DNA from: Clostridia bacterium
Lineage (GTDB): Bacteria > Bacillota_A > Clostridia > Christensenellales > Aristaeellaceae
Direction: 5' to 3'
DNA: 37,791 nt
Assembly: GCA_017509065.1 (NCBI GenBank)
Contig: JAFWQM010000151.1
Coordinates: 1-37,791, forward strand
Below are positions 16,240-25,124 of the stretch, piece after piece (within the stretch, counting starts at the first letter, position 1; every line of letters begins with the position of its first letter). A program made the position numbers and the translations under genes. Below the pieces are notes generated by a model, which saw nothing but the letters and a program-made list of their open reading frames with translations, did not search any database and was not told the DNA's origin.

Positions 16240-16283
16240 TTCAATCTCAATCCACAGGCCAATCCAGGCCGTATCTTGCCCAT

Positions 16284-16304
16284 CGGGGCTTTTATTTTGC
16301 CCCG
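16284..16304 (+). terminator. Element hairpin 4, before the DUF6017 gene
   Basis: CGGGGC-ttttatttt-GCCCCG has perfect 6-bp arms. An alternative pairing, GCCC with GGGC just upstream followed by TTTT, is also possible. It sits 22 nt before the next start, like the other element hairpins, but has a different sequence. Confidence 0.45.
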
Positions 16305-16325
16305 AAATCAGAAGGAGGAAATCCG

Positions 16326-17501
16326 ATGGCAGTTTTTCGTGTGAAGAAAACCGGAAATTTTACCGTGATGGCCAACCAACATTTGCGGGATAAAAATCTG
16401 TCCCTGAAGGCGAAGGGCCTTTTGTCCATGTTCCTGTCCCTGCCGGAAACGTGGTCCTACTCTATCAAGGGCCTGGCCCGCATCTGCAAGGAGGGTGTAG
16501 ACGCGATTCGCACGGCGCTCAAGGAATTGATCCAGGCAGGGTATGTCGTCTGCTCTCGCAAACGGAACGCCATGGGTCAGCTAAAAGAAGCTGAATATAT
16601 GATCTACGAAAAGCCGCAGGCTGTGGCACTGCCGGAGAACGAGGAAGAAGCCACTGCCAGAGCTGAAAACGCGCCTGCCTTTTCTTCGCCTGTATTGGCC
16701 AAGCCTGCGCAGGAACAGCCTGTATTGGAAAAGCCAACATTGGGAACCCCGCCCCAAATAAATAATAATATATTATCTCCTACGGGTATGGATACCCGTA
16801 ACTCCGTAACCCCAAAGAAAAAAATAAATAAAAATACCACCAAAGGAAATCCATATCCATCAAATCCTTATCAATCACAGGCTGCCTGGGTATGCGAAAT
16901 GCCCAAGCGCGGTCCTGCCATGTCATACCCAACCAGCGAACGGAATGATCGGTCAGATGGAATCATAAGCGCCGTGAAAAAAAGAATCGGCTATGAAGCC
17001 CTTTCCCAGAAATACGGACAGGATCTGATGGATGAGGTTCTGGATGTGATTTTGCGCGTGAAGTATTTACAGAGAGGCACGGTCCGGGTCGATCAGGGAG
17101 AGTATCCCGTGTCTTTTGTTCAAAGGCAGTTTAACCGCCTGAATAGCCAGCATGTGATCGAGGTGCTGGAGAACATGAAAAAGACTGTCTCCAAGATCAC
17201 CGATCCGGTGCAATATCTGACCACTTGCTTGTTTAGGGTCTCCATGTCTCTGACTATCAGCATTGACGCGAAAATGCGTTATAACGATTACCGCCAGGCG
17301 CAAAGCGCCGTGGCAAGGGCTGAAGCAGCTGCGATGGATGATCTGATGGAGGTCATGGAATCTGATATATGGGAGGAACTACAAAGTGAAAAGAAGCGAA
17401 AAAAAGGAACAGAGACGGCGAAAAATGGAAATAGCTTGCCTGTTTCTCCTGCTTTTGGCGGGTATCGGGATCATGATGTATTCAGTTATTGCGCAGGATG
17501 A
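16326..17501 (+). CDS. HTH/DUF6017 replication-type protein
   Basis: A 391-aa protein. The N-terminal 90 residues (FTVMANQHLRDKNLSLKAKGLLSMFLSLPETWSYS) form the winged-helix domain of plasmid and element replication or DnaD-like proteins. A low-complexity Pro/Ala/Asn linker follows (about 95-200). The C-terminal region (IISAVKKRIGYEALSQKYG to MSLTISIDAKMRYNDY, about 215-330) resembles DUF6017. In Clostridia elements these proteins follow parAB and are thought to act in replication of the excised form; that role is inferred. AAGGAGG lies 7 nt before the ATG. The last 116 nt overlap the sortase frame. Confidence 0.8.
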   Translation: MAVFRVKKTGNFTVMANQHLRDKNLSLKAKGLLSMFLSLPETWSYSIKGLARICKEGVDAIRTALKELIQAGYVVCSRKRNAMGQLKEAEYMIYEKPQAVALPENEEEATARAENAPAFSSPVLAKPAQEQPVLEKPTLGTPPQINNNILSPTGMDTRNSVTPKKKINKNTTKGNPYPSNPYQSQAAWVCEMPKRGPAMSYPTSERNDRSDGIISAVKKRIGYEALSQKYGQDLMDEVLDVILRVKYLQRGTVRVDQGEYPVSFVQRQFNRLNSQHVIEVLENMKKTVSKITDPVQYLTTCLFRVSMSLTISIDAKMRYNDYRQAQSAVARAEAAAMDDLMEVMESDIWEELQSEKKRKKGTETAKNGNSLPVSPAFGGYRDHDVFSYCAG

Positions 17502-18600
17502 GGAATTGCTTCGCGATATGGAGGAATACACCGAACTGATGGAGCTGGTGCAAGCGCCGGAAAAATCACCATCTCCTGATACTGTGGAGACGGTAATTCC
17601 CGCCATCACTGTGGCTCCTTTTCCAAGCGGCTCGGCAAAACCCACAGAATACCCGCTTGACATTTTGCCGGGAGAACAGTACTGGGCAGCAGTAGAGCGG
17701 GCAGATAAAGAAAGCACAGATTACATTCCGGAAAACAATGTCGGAGCCATCATCGTAATCATTCCCGGTACTGACGCGGAGGCTGGCAAGCAGGAGCAGC
17801 AAACGTCTGAAAGCAGGCAACTATCGTCGCAGGAAGATGGCATTCGTGAGCAGCCGCCAAAACCACATATCACACATCAGCCTGCAAAGCTCCCTGACTC
17901 CTCTGTGCCGCTTTCTCCAACGGAGCAAGTTATTTCCCAGGAGAGTACGCCAATAGCCAATGCACCAACAGTCCAGCCGACTGTGCAGCCAGAGCCCACC
18001 GTCACCCCAGCGCCTACGCCCCGTATCGGCAAGACCGGCGTTGATCTGGATGCCTGCAAGGTACAGAACAGCGACTTTGTAGCCTGGCTCAAAATCCCCG
18101 GCACTAAGATCAACTATCCCGTGGTGTGGACGGACAACGTGGATTATTATCTGACCCACACCTTTTCCGGTAAGGAAAGCAAGCTCGGCACACTGTTTTC
18201 CCTGGGCAAGACAGACTACAAAAGTCCCGGCAGAAACATTCCCATATACGGCCACCATATCACCACCAGCGGCGGGAACATGTTCCAGCCGCTGATGTCA
18301 TATAAAAAGCAAAGTTTTTGGGAGAGCCACAAGACCATTTACCTGGACAGCCTGTATCACCTGGGCGAATATGCCGTGTTCGCCGTGATCAATATGCAGA
18401 ACGGTGAATGGGACCCCGCTGCCGCGTCTTTCAGCGGCGATCAGGCTTTCCAGAATTTCGTGCGCCGCGCAAAGGCCCAGGCCCTCTATGATACTGGCAT
18501 CGAGGTCAATGCCGACGATCATATCATTACGCTGATTACCTGTGACCGCAGCTATCAAGACAAGGATGGCCGCCTGTTGGTGATGGCCGTGGAACGGTGA
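17386..18600 (+). CDS. srtB: Class B sortase
   Basis: A 404-aa membrane-anchored transpeptidase. A basic start and membrane segment (about 15-34) are followed by a long Pro/Thr/Ser/Gln-rich extracellular linker (to about 220) and the sortase domain, which begins DACKVQNSDFVAWLKIPGTKINYPVV. Catalytic His is in YGHH (about 289), Cys in LITCDRS (about 386) and Arg in DGRLLVMAVER (about 395). The usual TLSTC motif is TLITC here. The GTG start has GGGAGG about 10 nt upstream; an ATG at 17425 is an alternative. Its stop adjoins the giant surface protein, its probable substrate. The long linker would let it reach across the wall. Confidence 0.92.
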   Translation: MKRSEKKEQRRRKMEIACLFLLLLAGIGIMMYSVIAQDEELLRDMEEYTELMELVQAPEKSPSPDTVETVIPAITVAPFPSGSAKPTEYPLDILPGEQYWAAVERADKESTDYIPENNVGAIIVIIPGTDAEAGKQEQQTSESRQLSSQEDGIREQPPKPHITHQPAKLPDSSVPLSPTEQVISQESTPIANAPTVQPTVQPEPTVTPAPTPRIGKTGVDLDACKVQNSDFVAWLKIPGTKINYPVVWTDNVDYYLTHTFSGKESKLGTLFSLGKTDYKSPGRNIPIYGHHITTSGGNMFQPLMSYKKQSFWESHKTIYLDSLYHLGEYAVFAVINMQNGEWDPAAASFSGDQAFQNFVRRAKAQALYDTGIEVNADDHIITLITCDRSYQDKDGRLLVMAVER

Positions 18601-18632
18601 ATCATAAAAACAAAAAAGGAGAGAAAACGACG

Positions 18633-21600
18633 ATGAAAAGAAAACAAATCCTGTCCCTTCTCTTGGCGCTGCTGATGCTTTTCTCCGTTCTGCCCCTGCC
18701 CGCTTTCGCGGAGACGGATGGACTGGACGCCGCGGAAAGTGATACAGAAGAATCTTTCGATTGGCTGGAACTGAACGACAGCCTGCCGGACGAAACGGAA
18801 CAGGAAGAGACACCATCGGAGACTGATCCGGAAGATGATTCCTGGCTGTCAGAAAATGAGGACGATTCAGAAGAAACACCTTTCCAGGAAGATACTTCTG
18901 ACGAATCGGAAGAAATCCAGGTTTCCTCTGAGGATGAAGATTCCGTTGATGCTTCTGCGCTGGATGATTCGGAAGAAAACGAAGATGAAAGTTTTGCTGA
19001 CGATGATTCCGACGAAAACGATCTGCCTCCGGAAGAACCGGAATCGGATGTGACCGAGAATCCTGAACCCGAAGATACGGCAGATGATACCGCTGGATCG
19101 GATGAGCAGCCGTCCCTGGACGATATAGTGCTGACGGATTACGATGGCAGTTACATTCGCTATGCCATCGCCAATACCGGTCATGGCTATGTTAAAACCA
19201 ATGGTGCTATCACTGTTTACAGCGACAGCAGCCTGACCCGCGTTCTCTGCGGCCTGCTCAATGACGGCGAAGTGTTGCTGGGCACTGACTATGATGCAGC
19301 CGCCCATTCCATTGCCGTGCCCATCGTCACCCCGGAAATGGATGTACTGGAAGGGTATGTCCGGGAAAGCGATCTTTCCAAAGCTGTGGTGACGGACGCG
19401 GAAGCGGACGATCTGGCTGTGGAAAAGGATTACATCCTGCTCCAGATCGGGGATACCTTTTACCCTGTGTTCCTGCCTGCCGTTCATTTTACCGGGTCGG
19501 ACAGCGTGGAAGAATCTTCGGAAGAAACCGTGGAAGAATCAGAAGAACCGTCCACCGATGACGAGGAAAGCGGCGAATCAGATGACGATGGCTTCTACAC
19601 CGTCAACGTGGACGATTTTGATTTCTTCGGTGACTTCCAGGGCCCGTATGACTGGCTCCAGGCATCCGACGTGTATGTGTACACCATTTACGCAGATCAT
19701 GACCCGGCCATTCCCATCAGCACCCGCCCGGTCGCATATATGGCGGGCAACCGGCAGGGCTTTACCACCATTGATCAGGGCAATGACGGATCGGACTTCC
19801 GCTCCATCCACCAATCCTACAACATGAAGGGACAGCAGGTGACCGTGCTGGGTTTCACCCGGTATCATCACGCTGTCATTACCTGCGAATGGTATGATTC
19901 CTCTGCCAATGTTACCCGCCGACTGCTGACCGAAGCCGCTTATATGCGGCCTGTGGAAAAGACCTATTCCTGCACGGTGCGGGACCAGGCAGGCAATATT
20001 GCCCCGAACCATGAGGTCCGCGTCCTGGACGGCAAAGGAAACTATGTGACCACTGTCATGTCGGACGCCAACGGCGTGGCGCGGTATACCGGCCTGCACC
20101 TGGACGTGTCCGCCATGCTGGCCTTTGCCGAAGCCAACTATGTGGAAACGTCATCCAATACCATGATCGAGGACAATGACTGCGCTTCCTTCGTTTCCGA
20201 ATGTCTGACAGCGGGCGGATTCCCTGTGTACGGCGCATACGCCTCCAACAGCGAAGCCAACGAAGGGCAGATCGGCTACGGCCTGTATAACCGCCTGGTC
20301 AGCTGGATCGGCGTACCCGGAAAGGCCAATCCTTCTGTGCGGGAATTATCCCCCGGCGATACGGTGTTCATGCACGCGCAGAGCAACGCCAACTTCCCCT
20401 ATGGTCATTCCATGATCATCGGCCAGGTGGATTACGCATCTGGACAGGTGCTGGTGTACGGCCATTCCTCCGCCAATAAGCAGGCGGGCGATAGCAACAA
20501 AATGTGGATTTCCGTAGACCGCATCTGCTATGCTGCCTTCACCTCCATTTACAACTACACCTTTGATTACAGCTTCTCTACCCCTACGCCGATCCCCACA
20601 GCGACACCGACCACCCCTCCCACGACACCGCCAACCACACCACCGACCACCCCTCCTACGACACCGCCGACGCAGCCGCCGACACAACCGCCTACCCAAA
20701 CGCCGACACCTACGCCTGCCAAGGGGCGTATTCGTATCATCAAAACGGACGCGGTATATGGAACTCCCATTGCTGGGGTCATCTTTGATATATCCCTGAA
20801 CGGTACGGTGATCGCCAGCATCACGACCGACGCCAACGGCACGGCGGTATCCGGCGAACTGCCTGCCGGGAAATACGATGTGGTGGAGCGGAAGACGCCA
20901 ACCGGCTATACCGGGATTCCCGCCTGGGCGGAATGCCAGGTTACTTCCGGGAAAACCACGGATGTAACAGTGACAAACCAGCCCATCCAGTTCAAGGTGA
21001 AAGTGATCAAAACCGACGCACAGACGGGTTCTCCCCTTCCCGGCGCAGAGTTCACCATCACCAGGAAATCTACCGGGAAAGTTGTTGCCACAATTACCAC
21101 CAACGCCAGCGGTGAAGCGACCAGCGCGCTTTTGCCCTACGGCGAATATACGATCAAGGAAAGCAAAGTGCCCGCCAACTATGTGGACAAAGGGTACACC
21201 ACCACCATCAATGGCACGGAGCATAATAAAACCTATGAAATCCGCGTTACCAATGAGCCCATGCAGGGCGGTATCCGCATCACCAAAACGGATAAGCTGG
21301 ATGGCAGCCCTATTGTCGGAGTAATCTTTGACATTTATTCCGGCACCACCAAAGTGGCCAGCATGACCACGAACGCTCAGGGTGTGGCTGTTTCAGGCGA
21401 TTTGCCCAAGGGCAGCTACACAGTAAAAGAACGGGCGTTGCCTACTGGCTATACCGGCAATTTGGTATCCCTGAACTGCGATGTGGCCGCAGGCAAAACC
21501 ACCGAACTGACCGCCACCAATGAGCCGATTCAGTTTAAAGTAAAAATCGTAAAAATCGATAGCCTGACCAAAGAACCTCTGGCAGGAGCGGAATTTACCA

Positions 21601-24600
21601 TCACCAACAAAGCAACAGGAAAGACTGTTACCACCCTGACCACGGATAGTAAGGGCGAAGCGGTCAGCGGCCTTCTGCGGTACGGCGAATACACAGTTAC
21701 GGAAACCAAAGTGCCCACCCACTATACCACCAGCACCTTCTCCACCACCGTGTCCGGTACGGAGCATAACAAGGTATATGAAATCAAGGTAGAAAACACC
21801 CCCACCCAGGGCAAGATTCAGCTGACCAAAACGGATAAGCTGGATGGAACGCCCATTGCCGGGGTCGTGTTCGACATTTACCAGGGCAGCACGAAGGTAG
21901 GCTCCATGACCACCAACGCCCAGGGCGTCGCTGTGTCCGGCCCGCTGCCCAAAGGCAAATATACCGTGAAGGAAAGCGGTCTGCCCACCGGCTATACCGG
22001 CAGTCTGGTTTCTCTGGATTGCGAAGTGAAATCAGACGAGACCACAGAATTGAAGGCTGCCAATCAGCCCATTCAATTCCGAATTAAGATCGTAAAATCC
22101 GACGCTCTGACCAAAGAACCGCTGGCTGGCGCGGAGTTTACCATCACCCGGAAAAGTGGCTTGTCCTCTCACAATGGTGCTGATAATGGGAAAGTGGTCG
22201 CTACCCTGACCACCAATGCCCAGGGCGAAGCGGTAACGGATTTGCTGACCTGGGGCGCCTATGAGATCAAAGAAACCAAGGTTCCCGAGCATTTCGTGGA
22301 TAAGCACTATACCACCACCATCACCGGCTCGGAAGACAAGAAGGTTTACGAGATCCGGGTGGAAAACGAGCCCACCAAAGGTTGGATTCAGCTGACCAAA
22401 ACGGACCGCCTGGACGGTACGCCCATTTCTGGCGTGGTATTTGATATTCTCCAGAACGGAAAGATCGTGTCCTCCATGACCACCGGTGCGGACGGTGTGG
22501 CCAAATCCGAAGCCCTGAACAAAGGAAAGTACACGGTGAAGGAGCATGCCAATCCCACCGGCTATACCAACGAGCTGCTTTCCCTGGACTGTGAAGTGCT
22601 GTCCGATACTACCACCAAAATGACAGCGGACAACCAGCCGATCCAGGGAAAAATCAAGATCGTGAAAAAGGATGAACTGACCAAAGCGGCCCTGGCAGGC
22701 GCGGAGTTCACCATCACCCGGGTGTCCGGTCTGCCGTCCCATGACGGCAGCAACGACGGCGAAGTGGTGGCCGTGCTGACCACTGACGCCAGCGGCATGG
22801 CGTTATCTCCCTTGCTCACCTGGGGCACCTATCAGGTGACAGAAACAAAAGTGCCTGCCCATTACGTGGACAATCATTTCTCCACGAAGATAGTTATCAA
22901 GGACGATATGAAAACCATAGAAGTGCCTGTGGAGAACGAGCCCACCAAGGGCTGGATTCAGCTGGTGAAAACCGACGCCCTGGACCGTACCCCCATTGCG
23001 GGCGTGCAATTCGACATTTACTACAATGACGAATACGGCTCCGGCTTGGCAGCCACCATGACTACCAACGAAGAAGGTGTGGCGAAGTCCCCGGCGCTGC
23101 GGAAAGGCAAGTACCTGGTGAAGGAACACGCTGACCCCACCGGATATGTGACCGATCTGGTGACCCTGGACTGCGTTGTGCGTTCCGACGAAACCACGGC
23201 AATCAGCGCCACCAACCAGCCCATCCAAGGCCGCATCAAAATCATAAAGACGGACGAACTGACCAAGGAAGTCTTAGCAGGCGCGGAATTCACCATTACC
23301 CGAGTCAGTGGCCTGCCCTCTCACAACGGCAGCAACGACGGCGAAGTGGTGGCAGTCATCACCACGGATTCCAAGGGTATCGCGGTCACGCCGCTGCTGA
23401 CCTGGGGTACCTATCTGGTGGAAGAAACCGGCGTCCCCCTTCATTATGTGGACAACAGCTATTCCACCGAAGTGACCATTTCAGAAGAAAACCTGAAAAC
23501 CATTGACGTACCCGTCGAAAACGAGCCCACCAAGGGCTGGATTCGGCTGACGAAAACGGACCGGAAAAACAGAAATCCCATTGCCGGTGTGCAGTTCGAT
23601 ATTTTCTACAACGATCAGTACGGAGAAGGCTTGGCTACCACAATGACCACCGGCGCAGATGGTGTTGCCATATCCGAACCCATCCGCAAAGGCCGGTACA
23701 TCGTGAAGGAACACGGTGCGACAGAGGGTTATCTCTTTGAGGAAGTCACCCTGGAATGCACGGTGAAGTCCGACGAGATCACCGATCTTTCCGCCACCAA
23801 TCGGCCCGTGGGCGTGAAGCTGAAGCTGTTCAAGCGGGATAAAGACGAATACACCGGCAAAACCTCCGATGTGCCCGGCACCCGCGGTGACGCGATGCTG
23901 ACTGGCGCTGTGTTCCAGGTGCTGGCGGGCGAAGCCATCACTGACCGGCAGGGCAACATCCTGTTTGAAAAAGGCGCTGTTGTCGTGGAGAGCCTGAAAA
24001 CCGCAGGAGACGATGCGTCTGTCATCACAGACGAACTCTGGCCCGGCGTGTATGAGATCGTGGAGCTGACGCCGCCCACCGGCTACCAGCCCACGAACAA
24101 GCATACCATTGTTGACGCCACTTCCGCGGCGAAGCAGTCCAAGGAAGCGGTTATCACCTATGAGGGCGTTGTGAAAAACGAAGTGCTGTACGGCTGTCAT
24201 GCTTTCGTGAAGTTCTGCGGCGACAATGAGATTCACGACGAAGCGGGTCTGGTGGAAACGCCGGAAGAAGGCGCGGTATTCCAGGTGTATCTGAAAGCGG
24301 CGGGCAGCTATGAAGCCGCCCGGAAATATGAGCGCGACACCATCACCACGGATCAGTACGGCAGAGCGAAAACTAAGCTGCTTCCTTATGGTATCTATAC
24401 TGTAAAGCAGACGAAAGCCAAGAAAGGATTCGCCATCAAAGCGCCCTTTGACATTTTCATTCGCGGCACGGAGGACCCCGCCAATCCGCCCAGCATGATC
24501 CTGAATAATGAAGCCATTCGCTACCGGCTGAAATTCATCAAGATCGACGCGGAAACCGGCAACACCATCACAGCGGCGCATACCTCCTTCAAGCTGAAAG

Positions 24601-25124
24601 ACAGCGAAAGAAACTATGTAAAGCAGACCGTGTTCTATCCCCACAAGGAGGAAATCGACACCTTCACTACCGATGATACCGGCGAGGTGACGCTGCCCGA
24701 AACTGTGAATTACGGCCTGTATTTCGTGGAGGAGTTCAAAGCCCCCGAAGGGTATCTGATCGCTACCAAGGAGCTGTCCGTTTTCGTGGGCGACGAGCAG
24801 ATGAACCAGCCCGGCGAAGCCTATCTGCTGGAATACAAAATCGAGAATGAAGCGGTGAAGGGCCTCATCCTGCTGGATAAGAAAGGCTTGCAGCTGACGG
24901 GCTTCGAGGAAAAGACCGACAGCTTCGGGAACACCTATTATCAGCCTGTCTTTGAGGAAAAGTATCTGGCAGGCACTGTATTTGAGGTACACGCCGCCGA
25001 GGACATTGTGGGCAAGGATGGGACGCTCTGGTATCACGCCGATGAACTGGTAGACACCATCACCACCACCGCCGCAGGGAAAGACCCTCCAAGGTGCTGC
25101 CCCTGGGTAAGTATTATTTGGTAG
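18633..25124 (+). CDS. Giant amidase/SpaA-repeat surface protein, 5' part (frameshifted)
   Basis: The first 2,163 residues of a surface protein of about 2,825 aa. Order: signal peptide cut after AFA (about residue 26); Asp/Glu/Ser-rich region to about 175; an SH3-like stretch; a second acidic patch; an amidase/CHAP-like domain with Cys in NDCASFVSEC (about 517) and His in YGHSMI (about 591); a Thr/Pro linker (about 650-695); then about 15 SpaA/Cna-B-type repeats that start with patterns such as IKTD or VKIDSLTKEPLAGAEFTI. Each can form a Lys-Asn/Asp isopeptide bond. The ATG at 18633 has AAAGGAGAG before it. A single base is missing near 25087, so the frame leaves the conserved repeat sequence and stops at 25124. 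It is probably a conjugation-linked adhesin with wall-cutting activity. Confidence 0.88.
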   Translation: MKRKQILSLLLALLMLFSVLPLPAFAETDGLDAAESDTEESFDWLELNDSLPDETEQEETPSETDPEDDSWLSENEDDSEETPFQEDTSDESEEIQVSSEDEDSVDASALDDSEENEDESFADDDSDENDLPPEEPESDVTENPEPEDTADDTAGSDEQPSLDDIVLTDYDGSYIRYAIANTGHGYVKTNGAITVYSDSSLTRVLCGLLNDGEVLLGTDYDAAAHSIAVPIVTPEMDVLEGYVRESDLSKAVVTDAEADDLAVEKDYILLQIGDTFYPVFLPAVHFTGSDSVEESSEETVEESEEPSTDDEESGESDDDGFYTVNVDDFDFFGDFQGPYDWLQASDVYVYTIYADHDPAIPISTRPVAYMAGNRQGFTTIDQGNDGSDFRSIHQSYNMKGQQVTVLGFTRYHHAVITCEWYDSSANVTRRLLTEAAYMRPVEKTYSCTVRDQAGNIAPNHEVRVLDGKGNYVTTVMSDANGVARYTGLHLDVSAMLAFAEANYVETSSNTMIEDNDCASFVSECLTAGGFPVYGAYASNSEANEGQIGYGLYNRLVSWIGVPGKANPSVRELSPGDTVFMHAQSNANFPYGHSMIIGQVDYASGQVLVYGHSSANKQAGDSNKMWISVDRICYAAFTSIYNYTFDYSFSTPTPIPTATPTTPPTTPPTTPPTTPPTTPPTQPPTQPPTQTPTPTPAKGRIRIIKTDAVYGTPIAGVIFDISLNGTVIASITTDANGTAVSGELPAGKYDVVERKTPTGYTGIPAWAECQVTSGKTTDVTVTNQPIQFKVKVIKTDAQTGSPLPGAEFTITRKSTGKVVATITTNASGEATSALLPYGEYTIKESKVPANYVDKGYTTTINGTEHNKTYEIRVTNEPMQGGIRITKTDKLDGSPIVGVIFDIYSGTTKVASMTTNAQGVAVSGDLPKGSYTVKERALPTGYTGNLVSLNCDVAAGKTTELTATNEPIQFKVKIVKIDSLTKEPLAGAEFTITNKATGKTVTTLTTDSKGEAVSGLLRYGEYTVTETKVPTHYTTSTFSTTVSGTEHNKVYEIKVENTPTQGKIQLTKTDKLDGTPIAGVVFDIYQGSTKVGSMTTNAQGVAVSGPLPKGKYTVKESGLPTGYTGSLVSLDCEVKSDETTELKAANQPIQFRIKIVKSDALTKEPLAGAEFTITRKSGLSSHNGADNGKVVATLTTNAQGEAVTDLLTWGAYEIKETKVPEHFVDKHYTTTITGSEDKKVYEIRVENEPTKGWIQLTKTDRLDGTPISGVVFDILQNGKIVSSMTTGADGVAKSEALNKGKYTVKEHANPTGYTNELLSLDCEVLSDTTTKMTADNQPIQGKIKIVKKDELTKAALAGAEFTITRVSGLPSHDGSNDGEVVAVLTTDASGMALSPLLTWGTYQVTETKVPAHYVDNHFSTKIVIKDDMKTIEVPVENEPTKGWIQLVKTDALDRTPIAGVQFDIYYNDEYGSGLAATMTTNEEGVAKSPALRKGKYLVKEHADPTGYVTDLVTLDCVVRSDETTAISATNQPIQGRIKIIKTDELTKEVLAGAEFTITRVSGLPSHNGSNDGEVVAVITTDSKGIAVTPLLTWGTYLVEETGVPLHYVDNSYSTEVTISEENLKTIDVPVENEPTKGWIRLTKTDRKNRNPIAGVQFDIFYNDQYGEGLATTMTTGADGVAISEPIRKGRYIVKEHGATEGYLFEEVTLECTVKSDEITDLSATNRPVGVKLKLFKRDKDEYTGKTSDVPGTRGDAMLTGAVFQVLAGEAITDRQGNILFEKGAVVVESLKTAGDDASVITDELWPGVYEIVELTPPTGYQPTNKHTIVDATSAAKQSKEAVITYEGVVKNEVLYGCHAFVKFCGDNEIHDEAGLVETPEEGAVFQVYLKAAGSYEAARKYERDTITTDQYGRAKTKLLPYGIYTVKQTKAKKGFAIKAPFDIFIRGTEDPANPPSMILNNEAIRYRLKFIKIDAETGNTITAAHTSFKLKDSERNYVKQTVFYPHKEEIDTFTTDDTGEVTLPETVNYGLYFVEEFKAPEGYLIATKELSVFVGDEQMNQPGEAYLLEYKIENEAVKGLILLDKKGLQLTGFEEKTDSFGNTYYQPVFEEKYLAGTVFEVHAAEDIVGKDGTLWYHADELVDTITTTAAGKDPPRCCPWVSIIW
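20719..23800 (+). repeat. Tandem SpaA/Cna-B coding repeats in alternating A/B pairs
   Basis: Eleven repeats of about 255-300 nt alternate between type A (KTDxLDGTPIAGVxFDI) and type B (KIVKxDxLTKEPLAGAEFTI). Three successive B repeats share an extra insert (SGLPSHNGSNDGEVV or close variants) and are joined to A repeats by ENEPTKGWI. The A+B unit recurs every 570-585 nt between about 22370 and 23530, with high DNA similarity, which points to unit duplication. Confidence 0.8.

Noticed and set aside
20578..20720. Short CACCGAC/ACGCCG-like repeats that might look like a CRISPR or minisatellite
   Set aside because: They encode the Thr/Pro stalk of the surface protein in frame; there are no unique spacers or cas genes.
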